From Amycolatopsis mongoliensis (GTDB lineage Bacteria > Actinomycetota > Actinomycetes > Mycobacteriales > Pseudonocardiaceae): a stretch of 64,000 bases of DNA. Shown here one piece after another: positions 40,164 to 48,628 of the stretch. The stretch covers positions 2,728,001 to 2,792,000 of the forward strand of contig NZ_CP127295.1 in assembly GCF_030285665.1 (NCBI RefSeq), read 5' to 3'. Position 1 is the stretch's first letter. Every line of letters begins with the position of its first letter. The notes below the pieces were generated by a model that saw nothing but the letters and a program-made list of their open reading frames with translations, did not search any database and had not been told where the DNA came from. Both the position numbers and the translations under genes were made by a program.

Positions 40164-41063
40164 CTACTTGCTCAGCTCCGCGAAGGACACGTTCGCCGCT
40201 TCGCCCTTGATCGTCACCGACCCACTCTGCACGCGCACCCCGGTCGGGGTGACCGATAGCGGCAGGTCCTTCGTCTTGATCGAGGCGCTGAAGTTCGGCA
40301 TCAGCGCCTTCTGCACTGCGGAGGGAACGACGGTGGTCTCCTGGTCATTCCCGAACTGCAGCCGCTTCGGGATGAAGTTGATCGCCCCGCCCTTCGCGTC
40401 GGCCTCGATCATCGCGAAGCAGAAGATTTCCAGATCCTTGCCCGCGAACTGAAGGTGTCCCGAAATGCGGACACCGGTGCTCGACTCGTCCTGGGCGGCC
40501 TGGCCCTCGGTGGTGGTCGTCGTGGTCGGCGTCGGCTCGCTCTGCCCGCTGTCGCCGTTCTCGACGTAGTCCGTGCTCGCCGGCTCGATCCGCAGGTCCT
40601 TGATCTTGTCCAGCGGCGCGACGCGCGCCAGGTCGGCGGCCTTGATGGTGACCGCGCCGGTCAGCTTGCCGATGGTGATCGCCTTCGTGTTGCCGTTCGT
40701 GAGGTCCGACAGCGGCGCGGTGACGTCCTCGAGCTCGGCGTTGAGCGCGACGTCCTGGAGCTTGTCGCCGACCGGAACACCGGCGGCGGACACCCTGATG
40801 TGACTGTAGTCACCGCCCAGCGCCTGCGTGAGGAACGGGAAGCCGTGGATCGTCACCGACGGGTCGTCGGTCAGCTGCAGCTGCGTCCGGGCCTTCTGGG
40901 AGATCATGTGCTCGGCGTACGCGGCGGCCCCGAAATCGGCGCCGACCAGCAGCAGCACCAACACGACGAGGGCGATCACCCAGCGCCGTGCCCGGCGTCC
41001 GCGGCGCCGCGCGTCCGGCCTCGGTGCGGGTCGGTCGTCCCGGGTCACGGGCCTGCTCACCAT
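40164..41063 (-). CDS. DUF2993 / LmeA-family phospholipid-binding membrane protein
   Basis: 299 residues from ATG 41063, which has AGGAG about 10 nt upstream. Short basic N-terminus, one membrane helix (about 30-50) and a tubular lipid-binding domain with VTIHGFPFLTQALGGDYSHIRVSA; a T-rich spacer lies near residue 200. LmeA in mycobacteria binds mannosylated phosphoinositides in the envelope; here only the fold is clear. Divergent from glnR. Confidence 0.8.
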   Translation of the reverse strand: MVSRPVTRDDRPAPRPDARRRGRRARRWVIALVVLVLLLVGADFGAAAYAEHMISQKARTQLQLTDDPSVTIHGFPFLTQALGGDYSHIRVSAAGVPVGDKLQDVALNAELEDVTAPLSDLTNGNTKAITIGKLTGAVTIKAADLARVAPLDKIKDLRIEPASTDYVENGDSGQSEPTPTTTTTTEGQAAQDESSTGVRISGHLQFAGKDLEIFCFAMIEADAKGGAINFIPKRLQFGNDQETTVVPSAVQKALMPNFSASIKTKDLPLSVTPTGVRVQSGSVTIKGEAANVSFAELSK

Positions 41064-41114
41064 CGCGTCCGTACTCCTGTTCGTCGGGGCCACCGGAGGT
41101 TTCTCCAGGTGTGA

Positions 41115-41966
<852 letters not shown>

Positions 41967-42017
41967 CGCCACACTCCCAGGACGCGCCGACAACCGTCGC
42001 GTTGCCTCTTGCCCGGG

Positions 42018-42023
42018 TACGGT
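42018..42023 (+). promoter_or_regulatory. Leaderless -10 of mshD
   Basis: TACGGT, 6 nt before GTG 42030. The same word and spacing serve pabC. Confidence 0.55.
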
Positions 42024-42029
42024 CACGGG

Positions 42030-42935
42030 GTGAGCGGAGAAGGCGAGTGGCGCCAGGAACTGGACGAGCAGCAGCTCGAGGACGTGCGCGGGCTGTTGCT
42101 GGCCGTGCGCGAGGCCGACGGGCGGCCCGAGGCCGAGCCCGAGGGGCCGCTGCCCGGCGAGTTCGACGGCGGTGAGCACCTCGTCGCCTGTGTCGAGGGC
42201 GACGTCGTCGGCTACGCCCACCTCGACACCACGGGCGACTCCTTCGGGCACCAGGTCGCCGAGCTGTTCGTGCACCCCGCCCATCGCAACCGCGGCTACG
42301 GCGCGAAGCTCCTCCAGGCCCTCGACGAGCGTGCCGCGGTCGGCTTCCGCGTCTGGGCGCACGGCGACCACCCCGCGGCGCAGCAGCTGGCCGTGCGGAC
42401 CGGCCTGGAGCGCAAGCGCGAGCTGCTGATCCTGCACACCGACGTCAAGGACGCGGACTGGCCGGAGCCACGGCTGCGCGACGGCGTCTCGCTGCGGACG
42501 TTCGTGCCGGGCCAGGACGAGGACGCCGTCGTCCGGGTCAACGCGCGGGCCTTCGACTGGCACCCCGAGCAGGGCGCGCTGACCGCCGACGACATCCGCG
42601 CCGACGAGCGCCGGCCGTGGTTCGACGCCGACGGCTTCTTCCTCGCCGAGCAGGACGGCGAGGTCATCGGCTTCCACTGGACGAAGGTCCACGAGGCGAC
42701 TCCGGGGCGCTTCGACGGTGAACGCGTCGGCGAGGTCTACGTCGTCGGCGTCGACCCGGCGGCGCAGGGCGGCGGGCTCGGCCGGGCGCTCACGCTCGCC
42801 GGGCTGAGGTACCTCGCGAGCCGCGGGTTGCGGCAGATCATCCTGTACGTCGAGGGCGACAACGCCCCGGCGCTGGCGGTCTACACCAAGCTCGGGTTCA
42901 CGCGTCACGAAGCCGACGTCCAGTACGGTCGGTGA
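42030..42935 (+). CDS. mshD: Mycothiol synthase
   Basis: 301 residues, two GNAT domains. The acetyl-CoA loop of the C-terminal active domain is VVGVDPAAQGGGLGRALTLAGL; the N-terminal domain has AELFVHPAHRNRGYGAKLL. Acetylates Cys-GlcN-Ins to finish mycothiol. Lies directly after glnR, as in mycobacteria. Confidence 0.95.
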   Translation: MSGEGEWRQELDEQQLEDVRGLLLAVREADGRPEAEPEGPLPGEFDGGEHLVACVEGDVVGYAHLDTTGDSFGHQVAELFVHPAHRNRGYGAKLLQALDERAAVGFRVWAHGDHPAAQQLAVRTGLERKRELLILHTDVKDADWPEPRLRDGVSLRTFVPGQDEDAVVRVNARAFDWHPEQGALTADDIRADERRPWFDADGFFLAEQDGEVIGFHWTKVHEATPGRFDGERVGEVYVVGVDPAAQGGGLGRALTLAGLRYLASRGLRQIILYVEGDNAPALAVYTKLGFTRHEADVQYGR

Positions 42936-43043
42936 CCACGATGGACGCCGTGCGAGCGGTCCGTCACGGTGTGCGAACGCGCAGGTCACGGCCGGGACAC
43001 GGCACCCTATCGGGCTAGTAGCCCTGCTCACATCCGAGGCCTT

Positions 43044-43065
43044 GTTCACTTTGCGTTCATGTGAT
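43044..43065 (+). promoter_or_regulatory. PHO box upstream of pstS
   Basis: Two GTTCA units 11 nt apart (GTTCACTTTGC and GTTCATGTGAT), the direct-repeat layout bound by PhoP in actinobacteria. It lies about 100 nt before the pstS start. Confidence 0.7.
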
Positions 43066-43160
43066 GAGGGCCGACCGTCCACCAGGGCTGCCTAATGTCC
43101 GGTTCCGGCGCGGCACCACGCCGCGACGACCCGGTCAAGCTCCTGATGGAGGAAACAGCA

Positions 43161-44291
43161 GTGAAGATCATGCGGCCCCTGAGCGCGGTGGGCATCGTCG
43201 CGAGCGCCGCCCTCGTGCTCGCCGCCTGTGGTTCCGACCCCGCGGCGTCCAACAGCAGCAGCTCGAACTCGGCTTCGGCGCCCGCTGCGACCGGCACGGC
43301 CGACGTGGAGTGCGGCGGCAAGACCCCGCTCTCCGCGGAAGGTTCGTCGGCCCAGAAGAACGCCATCGACATCTTCACGCAGCAGTACGGCAAGAAGTGC
43401 TCCGGCCAGCAGGTCAACTACAACCCGAGCGGTTCGGGCGCGGGCGTCAAGCAGTTCAACGCCAACCAGATCGACTTCGGCGGCTCGGACTCGCCGATCA
43501 CCGGCGCGGACCTCGAGGCGGCCAAGAAGCGCTGCGCGAGCGACGCCTGGAACATCCCGATGGTCGTCGGCCCGGTGGCCGTCGCCTACAAGCTCTCCGG
43601 TGTCGACAAGCTGACGCTGACCCCGTCGGTCATCGCGAAGATCTTCAGCGGTGGCATCACCAAGTGGAACGACCCGGCCATCAAGGCGGTCAAGGGCAAC
43701 GAGAGCCTGAACCTGCCGGACAAGGCCATCCAGGTCGTCTCCCGCGCCGACGAGTCGGGCACCACCGACAACTTCCAGAAGTACCTGGGCGCCGCGGCGA
43801 AGGCCGACTGGACGAAGGGTGCCGGCAAGAAGTTCAACGGTGGCGTCGGCAACGGTGCGCAGGGCTCCAACGGCGTCGCGACCGCGGTGAAGGCGTCCGA
43901 CGGCGGCATCACCTACGTCGAGGGCGCGTTCGCCAAGGACGGCCTGACCCCGGCCCTGATCGACAGCGGCTCCGGCGGCGTCGAGCTCAACGCGGCGAAC
44001 GTGGCGAAGTCCCTCGACTCGGCCAAGTTCCTGCACGACGGCACGAACGACCTCGCGCTCGACCTCAACGGCATCTACGCCAGCAACACCCCGGGTGCCT
44101 ACCCGCTGCTGCTGACGACCTACGAGATCGTCTGCTCGAAGTACGCGAACGCGGACGTCGCGAAGGCCGTAAAGGCGTTCCTGACGGTGGCGGCCACCGA
44201 CGGTCAGCAGCCGCTGTCCGCCAAGGGCTACGTGCCGATCCCGCAGTCGCTGCAGAGCAAGGTCCTGACCGCCGTCAAGGCGATCTCCTGA
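43161..44291 (+). CDS. pstS: Phosphate-binding lipoprotein PstS
   Basis: 376 residues from GTG 43161, with GGAGG 8 nt upstream. Signal peptide with lipobox LAACG at about 21-25, an S/A-rich spacer, then the phosphate-binding fold: NPSGSGAGVKQF, GGSDSPI and SRADESGTTDNF. Captures phosphate outside the membrane for PstCAB. Confidence 0.95.
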   Translation: MKIMRPLSAVGIVASAALVLAACGSDPAASNSSSSNSASAPAATGTADVECGGKTPLSAEGSSAQKNAIDIFTQQYGKKCSGQQVNYNPSGSGAGVKQFNANQIDFGGSDSPITGADLEAAKKRCASDAWNIPMVVGPVAVAYKLSGVDKLTLTPSVIAKIFSGGITKWNDPAIKAVKGNESLNLPDKAIQVVSRADESGTTDNFQKYLGAAAKADWTKGAGKKFNGGVGNGAQGSNGVATAVKASDGGITYVEGAFAKDGLTPALIDSGSGGVELNAANVAKSLDSAKFLHDGTNDLALDLNGIYASNTPGAYPLLLTTYEIVCSKYANADVAKAVKAFLTVAATDGQQPLSAKGYVPIPQSLQSKVLTAVKAIS

Positions 44292-44342
44292 CCCGGCATT
44301 GCGACTGACACCCGAGTGATAGAGGCTGGTCAGAAGTAGCTG

Positions 44343-45410
44343 ATGAGCGAGTCACCCTCGACGCGAACGCCCACCGGCGACCCCGGTGGGCGTTCGTCGT
44401 CCGCCACGACGCCCCCGGAGGTCCCGATTTCGGAGCAACCAGGCTCCCCGGCGGTGCCACCACCGCCCGTGAGTGAGAAACCGAAGAAGGTGCGGCCCGG
44501 TGACCGCATCTTCCAGAACCTGACCACCGGGGCCGGGATCTTCGTCGTCGCCCTGATCGGCCTGATCGGGATCTTCCTGCTCATCCAGGCGATCCCGGCG
44601 CTGAAGGCCGACAAGGCCAACTTCCTGACCAACCACGGCTGGTCGACCAACGATCCGGCGAACATGTCGTTCGGCATCCTCGACCTGCTCGAGGTGACGG
44701 TGGCGACCTCAGTGGTGGCACTGATCATCGCGATGCCGGTCTCGCTGGGCATCGCGCTGTTCCTGACGCAGTACGCGCCGAAGAAGCTCGCGCGGCCGTT
44801 CGCGTACGTCATCGACCTGCTCGCCGCGGTGCCGTCGATCATCTTCGGCCTCTGGGGAATCCTGGTGTTCGCCCCGGCGATCGAGCCGTTCGCGCAGTGG
44901 ATCAACGAGACGTTCTCGTGGTTCCCGCTGCTGGCGCCCGGCAACGTCGCGCCCAGCGTGCGCGGCACCATCTTCACCGCGGGCATCGTGCTCGCCGTGA
45001 TGATCCTGCCGATCATCACGTCGCTCTCGCGCGAGGTCTTCGAGCGCACGCCGACGCCGCACATCGAGGGCGCGCTGGCGCTCGGCGCGACGCGCTGGGA
45101 AGTCATCCGCACGACGGTGCTGCCGTTCGGCAAGGCCGGCTACGTCGGCGCGTCCATGCTCGGCCTCGGCCGCGCGCTGGGCGAGACGATCGCGCTGGCC
45201 GTCATCCTCCTCATCCCGCAGGGCAAGAACTTCGACTGGAGCCTCTTCGACGGCGGCGCGACGTTCGCCTCGAAGATCGCCGCGAACTACAGCGAGTTCA
45301 ACAACGAGGTCTCGGCCGGTGCGTACATCGCCGCGGGCCTGGTGCTGTTCGTGCTCACGTTCGTCGTGAACTTCTTCGCGCGGTCCATCATCGGCAAGAA
45401 GGGGGACTGA
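44343..45410 (+). CDS. pstC: Phosphate ABC transporter permease PstC
   Basis: 355 residues. A proline-rich N-terminal stretch of about 50 residues comes before six membrane helices; the coupling motif is ALGATRWEVIRTTVLPFGKAG. Forms the channel with PstA. Confidence 0.95.
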   Translation: MSESPSTRTPTGDPGGRSSSATTPPEVPISEQPGSPAVPPPPVSEKPKKVRPGDRIFQNLTTGAGIFVVALIGLIGIFLLIQAIPALKADKANFLTNHGWSTNDPANMSFGILDLLEVTVATSVVALIIAMPVSLGIALFLTQYAPKKLARPFAYVIDLLAAVPSIIFGLWGILVFAPAIEPFAQWINETFSWFPLLAPGNVAPSVRGTIFTAGIVLAVMILPIITSLSREVFERTPTPHIEGALALGATRWEVIRTTVLPFGKAGYVGASMLGLGRALGETIALAVILLIPQGKNFDWSLFDGGATFASKIAANYSEFNNEVSAGAYIAAGLVLFVLTFVVNFFARSIIGKKGD

Positions 45411-45412
45411 GC

Positions 45413-46333
45413 ATGTCCACCACCTCGCTCGAAGCCCCCGCCACGACCCCGGCGTTCCAGCAGGTCAGCCTGGCGCGCAAGGTGAAGAACGGGCTGGCGA
45501 CCACGCTGGTCTGGCTGTCGTTCCTGATCGCCGTCGTGCCGCTGGTGTGGGTGCTCTACACGGTGATCGCCTACGGCATCAAGCGCATCCCCTACAGCAA
45601 CTGGTGGAGCCAGGACTTCGGTGACGTCCTGTCCGACGAGGTCGGCGGCGGCGTGCTGCACGCCATCGTCGGCACCCTGCTGCAGGGCTTGGTGTGCGCG
45701 ATCATCGCGGTGCCGATCGGCATGCTGGTCGCGATCTACCTCGTCGAGTACGGCCGCAACGGCAAGCTCGCCAAGGCCACCACGTTCATGGTCGACATCC
45801 TGTCCGGTGTCCCGTCCATCGTGGCCGCGCTGTTCATCTACGCGCTGTGGATCACCACGCTCGGCCTGCCGCGCAGCGGTTTCGCCGTGTCGCTGGCCCT
45901 GGTGCTGCTGATGATCCCGGTGGTCGTCCGCTCGTCGGAGGAGATGCTGCGGATCGTCCCGGACGACCTGCGCGAGGCGTCGTACGCGCTGGGCGTGCCG
46001 AAGTGGAAGACGATCATGAAGATCGTGCTGCCGACGGCGATGTCCGGCATCGTCGGCGGCATCATGATGGCGCTGGCCCGCGTCATGGGCGAGACGGCGC
46101 CGCTGCTGGTCCTGGTCGGCTACTCGGCCTACACGAACTGGGACATCTTCAAGGGCGAGCAGGCGGCCCTGCCGCTGCTGATGAACAACGAGCGCGTCAG
46201 CAACCCGATGGACCCGGGCTCGGTCGGCTTCGACCGGATCTGGGGCGCGGCACTGACGCTGGTGATCATCATCGCCCTGATCAACCTCCTCGCCACCGTG
46301 TTCGCGCGCCTTGTCGCCCCGAAGAAGAAGTGA
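45413..46333 (+). CDS. pstA: Phosphate ABC transporter permease PstA
   Basis: 306 residues, six membrane helices, coupling motif ALGVPKWKTIMKIVLPTAMSG. Starts 3 nt after the pstC stop. Confidence 0.95.
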   Translation: MSTTSLEAPATTPAFQQVSLARKVKNGLATTLVWLSFLIAVVPLVWVLYTVIAYGIKRIPYSNWWSQDFGDVLSDEVGGGVLHAIVGTLLQGLVCAIIAVPIGMLVAIYLVEYGRNGKLAKATTFMVDILSGVPSIVAALFIYALWITTLGLPRSGFAVSLALVLLMIPVVVRSSEEMLRIVPDDLREASYALGVPKWKTIMKIVLPTAMSGIVGGIMMALARVMGETAPLLVLVGYSAYTNWDIFKGEQAALPLLMNNERVSNPMDPGSVGFDRIWGAALTLVIIIALINLLATVFARLVAPKKK

Positions 46334-46343
46334 GCTGTAAGTC

Positions 46344-47120
46344 ATGGCCAAGCGAATCGACGTCAAGGACGTGGACATCTACTACGGCAAGTTCCACGCC
46401 GTGGACGGTGTCACCCTCTCGGTGCCGCCGCGCAACGTCACCGCGTTCATCGGCCCGTCCGGGTGTGGCAAGTCGACGGTGCTGCGGACGCTGAACCGCA
46501 TGCACGAGGTCATCCCCGGCGCCCGCGTCGAGGGTGAGGTCCTGCTGGACGGCGAGAACATCTACGCGTCGTCGGTCGACCCGGTCCAGGTGCGCCGCAC
46601 GATCGGCATGGTGTTCCAGCGCCCCAACCCGTTCCCGACGATGTCCATCAAGGACAACGTCGTCGCGGGCCTGAAGCTGGGCGGCACCAAGGGCAAGAAG
46701 ACCCTCGACGACATCGCCGAGCGCGCCCTGCGCGGCGCGAACCTGTGGAACGAGGTCAAGGACCGCCTCAACAAGCCGGGCGGCGGGTTGTCGGGCGGTC
46801 AGCAGCAGCGCCTGTGCATCGCCCGCGCGATCGCGGTCCAGCCGGACGTCCTGCTCATGGACGAGCCGTGCTCGGCCCTGGACCCGATTTCGACGCTGGC
46901 GATCGAGGACCTGATCGGCGAGCTGAAGAAGGACTACACGATCGTCATCGTGACGCACAACATGCAGCAGGCGGCGCGGGTTTCCGACCAGACGGCGTTC
47001 TTCAACCTGGCGGGCGTGGGGCAGCCGGGCCGGCTGGTGGAGCTCAACGACACGGAGAAGATCTTCTCCAACCCGGACGAGAAAGCCACGGAAGACTACA
47101 TTTCGGGCCGTTTCGGCTGA
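46344..47120 (+). CDS. pstB: Phosphate ABC transporter ATPase PstB
   Basis: 258 residues with Walker A GPSGCGKS, signature [16 protein letters not shown] and Walker [13 protein letters not shown]. Drives PstSCA. Last gene of the operon, ended by a strong terminator. Confidence 0.96.
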   Translation: MAKRIDVKDVDIYYGKFHAVDGVTLSVPPRNVTAFIGPSGCGKSTVLRTLNRMHEVIPGARVEGEVLLDGENIYASSVDPVQVRRTIGMVFQRPNPFPTMSIKDNVVAGLKLGGTKGKKTLDDIAERALRGANLWNEVKDRLNKPGGGLSGGQQQRLCIARAIAVQPDVLLMDEPCSALDPISTLAIEDLIGELKKDYTIVIVTHNMQQAARVSDQTAFFNLAGVGQPGRLVELNDTEKIFSNPDEKATEDYISGRFG

Positions 47121-47135
47121 GTCGTCGTTGTGGTC

Positions 47136-47180
47136 GAAGGCCTTTCCCGCCCGCGCTCGGGGCAGGCGGGAAAGGCCTTC
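47136..47180 (+). terminator. Rho-independent terminator of pstSCAB
   Basis: 16-bp perfect stem (47136-47151 with 47165-47180), then TTCTTTT. Begins 16 nt after the pstB stop. Confidence 0.9.
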
Positions 47181-47199
47181 TTCTTTTGTCCTTTGTGGA

Positions 47200-47763
47200 T
47201 CATTCGGCCGGCACGTAGCGCAGTGTCAGGATTCCCGATTCCCACGCTTTGCTTTCCACGAGCCGCAATTCGGTCCGCCGTTCCGTGAACAGCGGCTGTC
47301 CCGCGCCGATCGCGGTCGGGTAGAGCTTGATCCAGTACTCGTCCACCAACCCCGCCCGGACGAACTGCTGCACGATCGACACCCCGCCGAAGAGCACCAT
47401 GTCCTTGCCCGGCAATGACTTCAGCTCGGCGACTGTCGCGGCGAGGTCGGGGCCGGCGATCCGGTGCGGCGCGGCCACTTCGGTCAACGACCGCGAGAAG
47501 ATCACCTGGGGCGTCGAAATCATCCACGTGGCGAAGTCGACCAGCTCGGCCGGGCTCGCCGGGTCCGCCGCCTGCGCGCGGAAGTTCTGCTCGATGCCGT
47601 GGTGGAAGGTCCGGCCCGTGAGGATCGTGTCGACCCGGGACCGCAGCTCATCGGACAGAGCGATGTTCATCGACGGGTCGGGCAGCATCCAGTCCAGTTC
47701 GCCCGCCGGGCCGGCCAGGTGGCCGTCGAGGGTGAGGTTGACGTAGGCGATGACGTTGCGCAT
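47200..47763 (-). CDS. Dihydrofolate-reductase-like (RibD C-terminal domain) protein
   Basis: 187 residues. RibD/DHFR-fold start VIAYVNLTLDGHLAG and the NADPH-binding KDMVLFGGVSIVQQFVRAGLVDEYW. Members are often called DHFR-family reductases without known substrate. The gene separates pstB from phoU and has somewhat less GC-rich codons, which may mean it was inserted. Confidence 0.85.
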   Translation of the reverse strand: MRNVIAYVNLTLDGHLAGPAGELDWMLPDPSMNIALSDELRSRVDTILTGRTFHHGIEQNFRAQAADPASPAELVDFATWMISTPQVIFSRSLTEVAAPHRIAGPDLAATVAELKSLPGKDMVLFGGVSIVQQFVRAGLVDEYWIKLYPTAIGAGQPLFTERRTELRLVESKAWESGILTLRYVPAE

Positions 47764-47837
47764 GGCCGGCTCCTTCGTGAGTGTGCTGTCACCCGTTGAG
47801 AGACATCGGCGCGGCGAAACTCATCGGTCCCGCTGAA

Positions 47838-47869
47838 AAAGGCCCCTGACCAGGCGGTCAGGGGCCTTT
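47838..47869 (-). terminator. Rho-independent terminator of phoU
   Basis: 14-bp perfect stem (47838-47851 with 47856-47869) with a 4-nt loop. On the minus strand it is followed by a T-tract (AAAAA on the plus strand), 11 nt past the phoU stop. Confidence 0.85.
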
Positions 47870-47879
47870 CGGAACTTGC

Positions 47880-48545
47880 TCAGATGTCGTCGTCGGAGCC
47901 GTAGCCCGGCATCTTGCCGGTCACCACGAAGATCATCCGCTTCGCGACCGACACCGCGTGGTCGGCGTAGCGCTCGTAGAAGCGGCCCAGCAGCGTCACG
48001 TCGACCGCCGCGGCCACGCCGTGCGGCCACTCGCGGTCCATCAGGACCGTGAACAGGTGGCGGTGGATGTCGTCCACCTGGTCGTCGTCGGACTCGAGCG
48101 TCTTCGCCGCTTCGACGTCCTTCGACTTGATGATCTGCTCGACCTGACGGGCCAGCTTGACCGCCACCTCGCCCATCTCGGCGAAGTACGGCCGCACCGC
48201 GTCCGGCAGCACCGGGTCGGGGTGACGGCGCCGGGCGGCCTTCGCCACGTGCAGCGCCAGGTCGCCCATCCGCTCCAGGCTTTCGGCGGCGTGGATCGCC
48301 GCCAGCACGGTACGCAGATCGGTCGCCACGGGTGCCTGCAGCGCCAGCAGGGCGTACGCCTGCTCCTCGCACTGGGCGCGGGCGTCGTCGACCTTGGCGT
48401 CGTCGCTGATCACCTGCTCGGCGAGACTGAGGTCAACCTCCAGCAGTGCGCGGGTGGCGCGCTCCATGGCGTCGGCGACCTGGACCGACATGGCGGCCAG
48501 GTTGACGGCGAGCTGTTCGAGTTCGACATGGTAAGCCTCACGCAT
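47880..48545 (-). CDS. phoU: Phosphate signalling protein PhoU
   Basis: 221 residues, two three-helix bundles, with the metal-binding E/D clusters (IHAAESLERMGDLALHVAKAA and FYERYADHAVSVAKRM). Links Pst activity to the PhoR/PhoP system; mycobacterial PhoY2 is the counterpart. Transcribed separately from pst, under its own PHO box. Confidence 0.94.
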   Translation of the reverse strand: MREAYHVELEQLAVNLAAMSVQVADAMERATRALLEVDLSLAEQVISDDAKVDDARAQCEEQAYALLALQAPVATDLRTVLAAIHAAESLERMGDLALHVAKAARRRHPDPVLPDAVRPYFAEMGEVAVKLARQVEQIIKSKDVEAAKTLESDDDQVDDIHRHLFTVLMDREWPHGVAAAVDVTLLGRFYERYADHAVSVAKRMIFVVTGKMPGYGSDDDI

Positions 48546-48585
48546 GGCCCAACCCTACGGCCAACCGTGACCAAACACCGCATCG

Positions 48586-48607
48586 CCGGGTGAACCGCAC
48601 GTGAACC
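48586..48607 (-). promoter_or_regulatory. PHO box upstream of phoU
   Basis: On the minus strand, GGTTCACGTGC then GGTTCACCCGG: two exact GGTTCAC units 11 nt apart, about 40 nt before the phoU start. Stronger match than the pstS box. Confidence 0.7.
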
Positions 48608-48628
48608 CGGTCTAACGATCCTCGCGGA

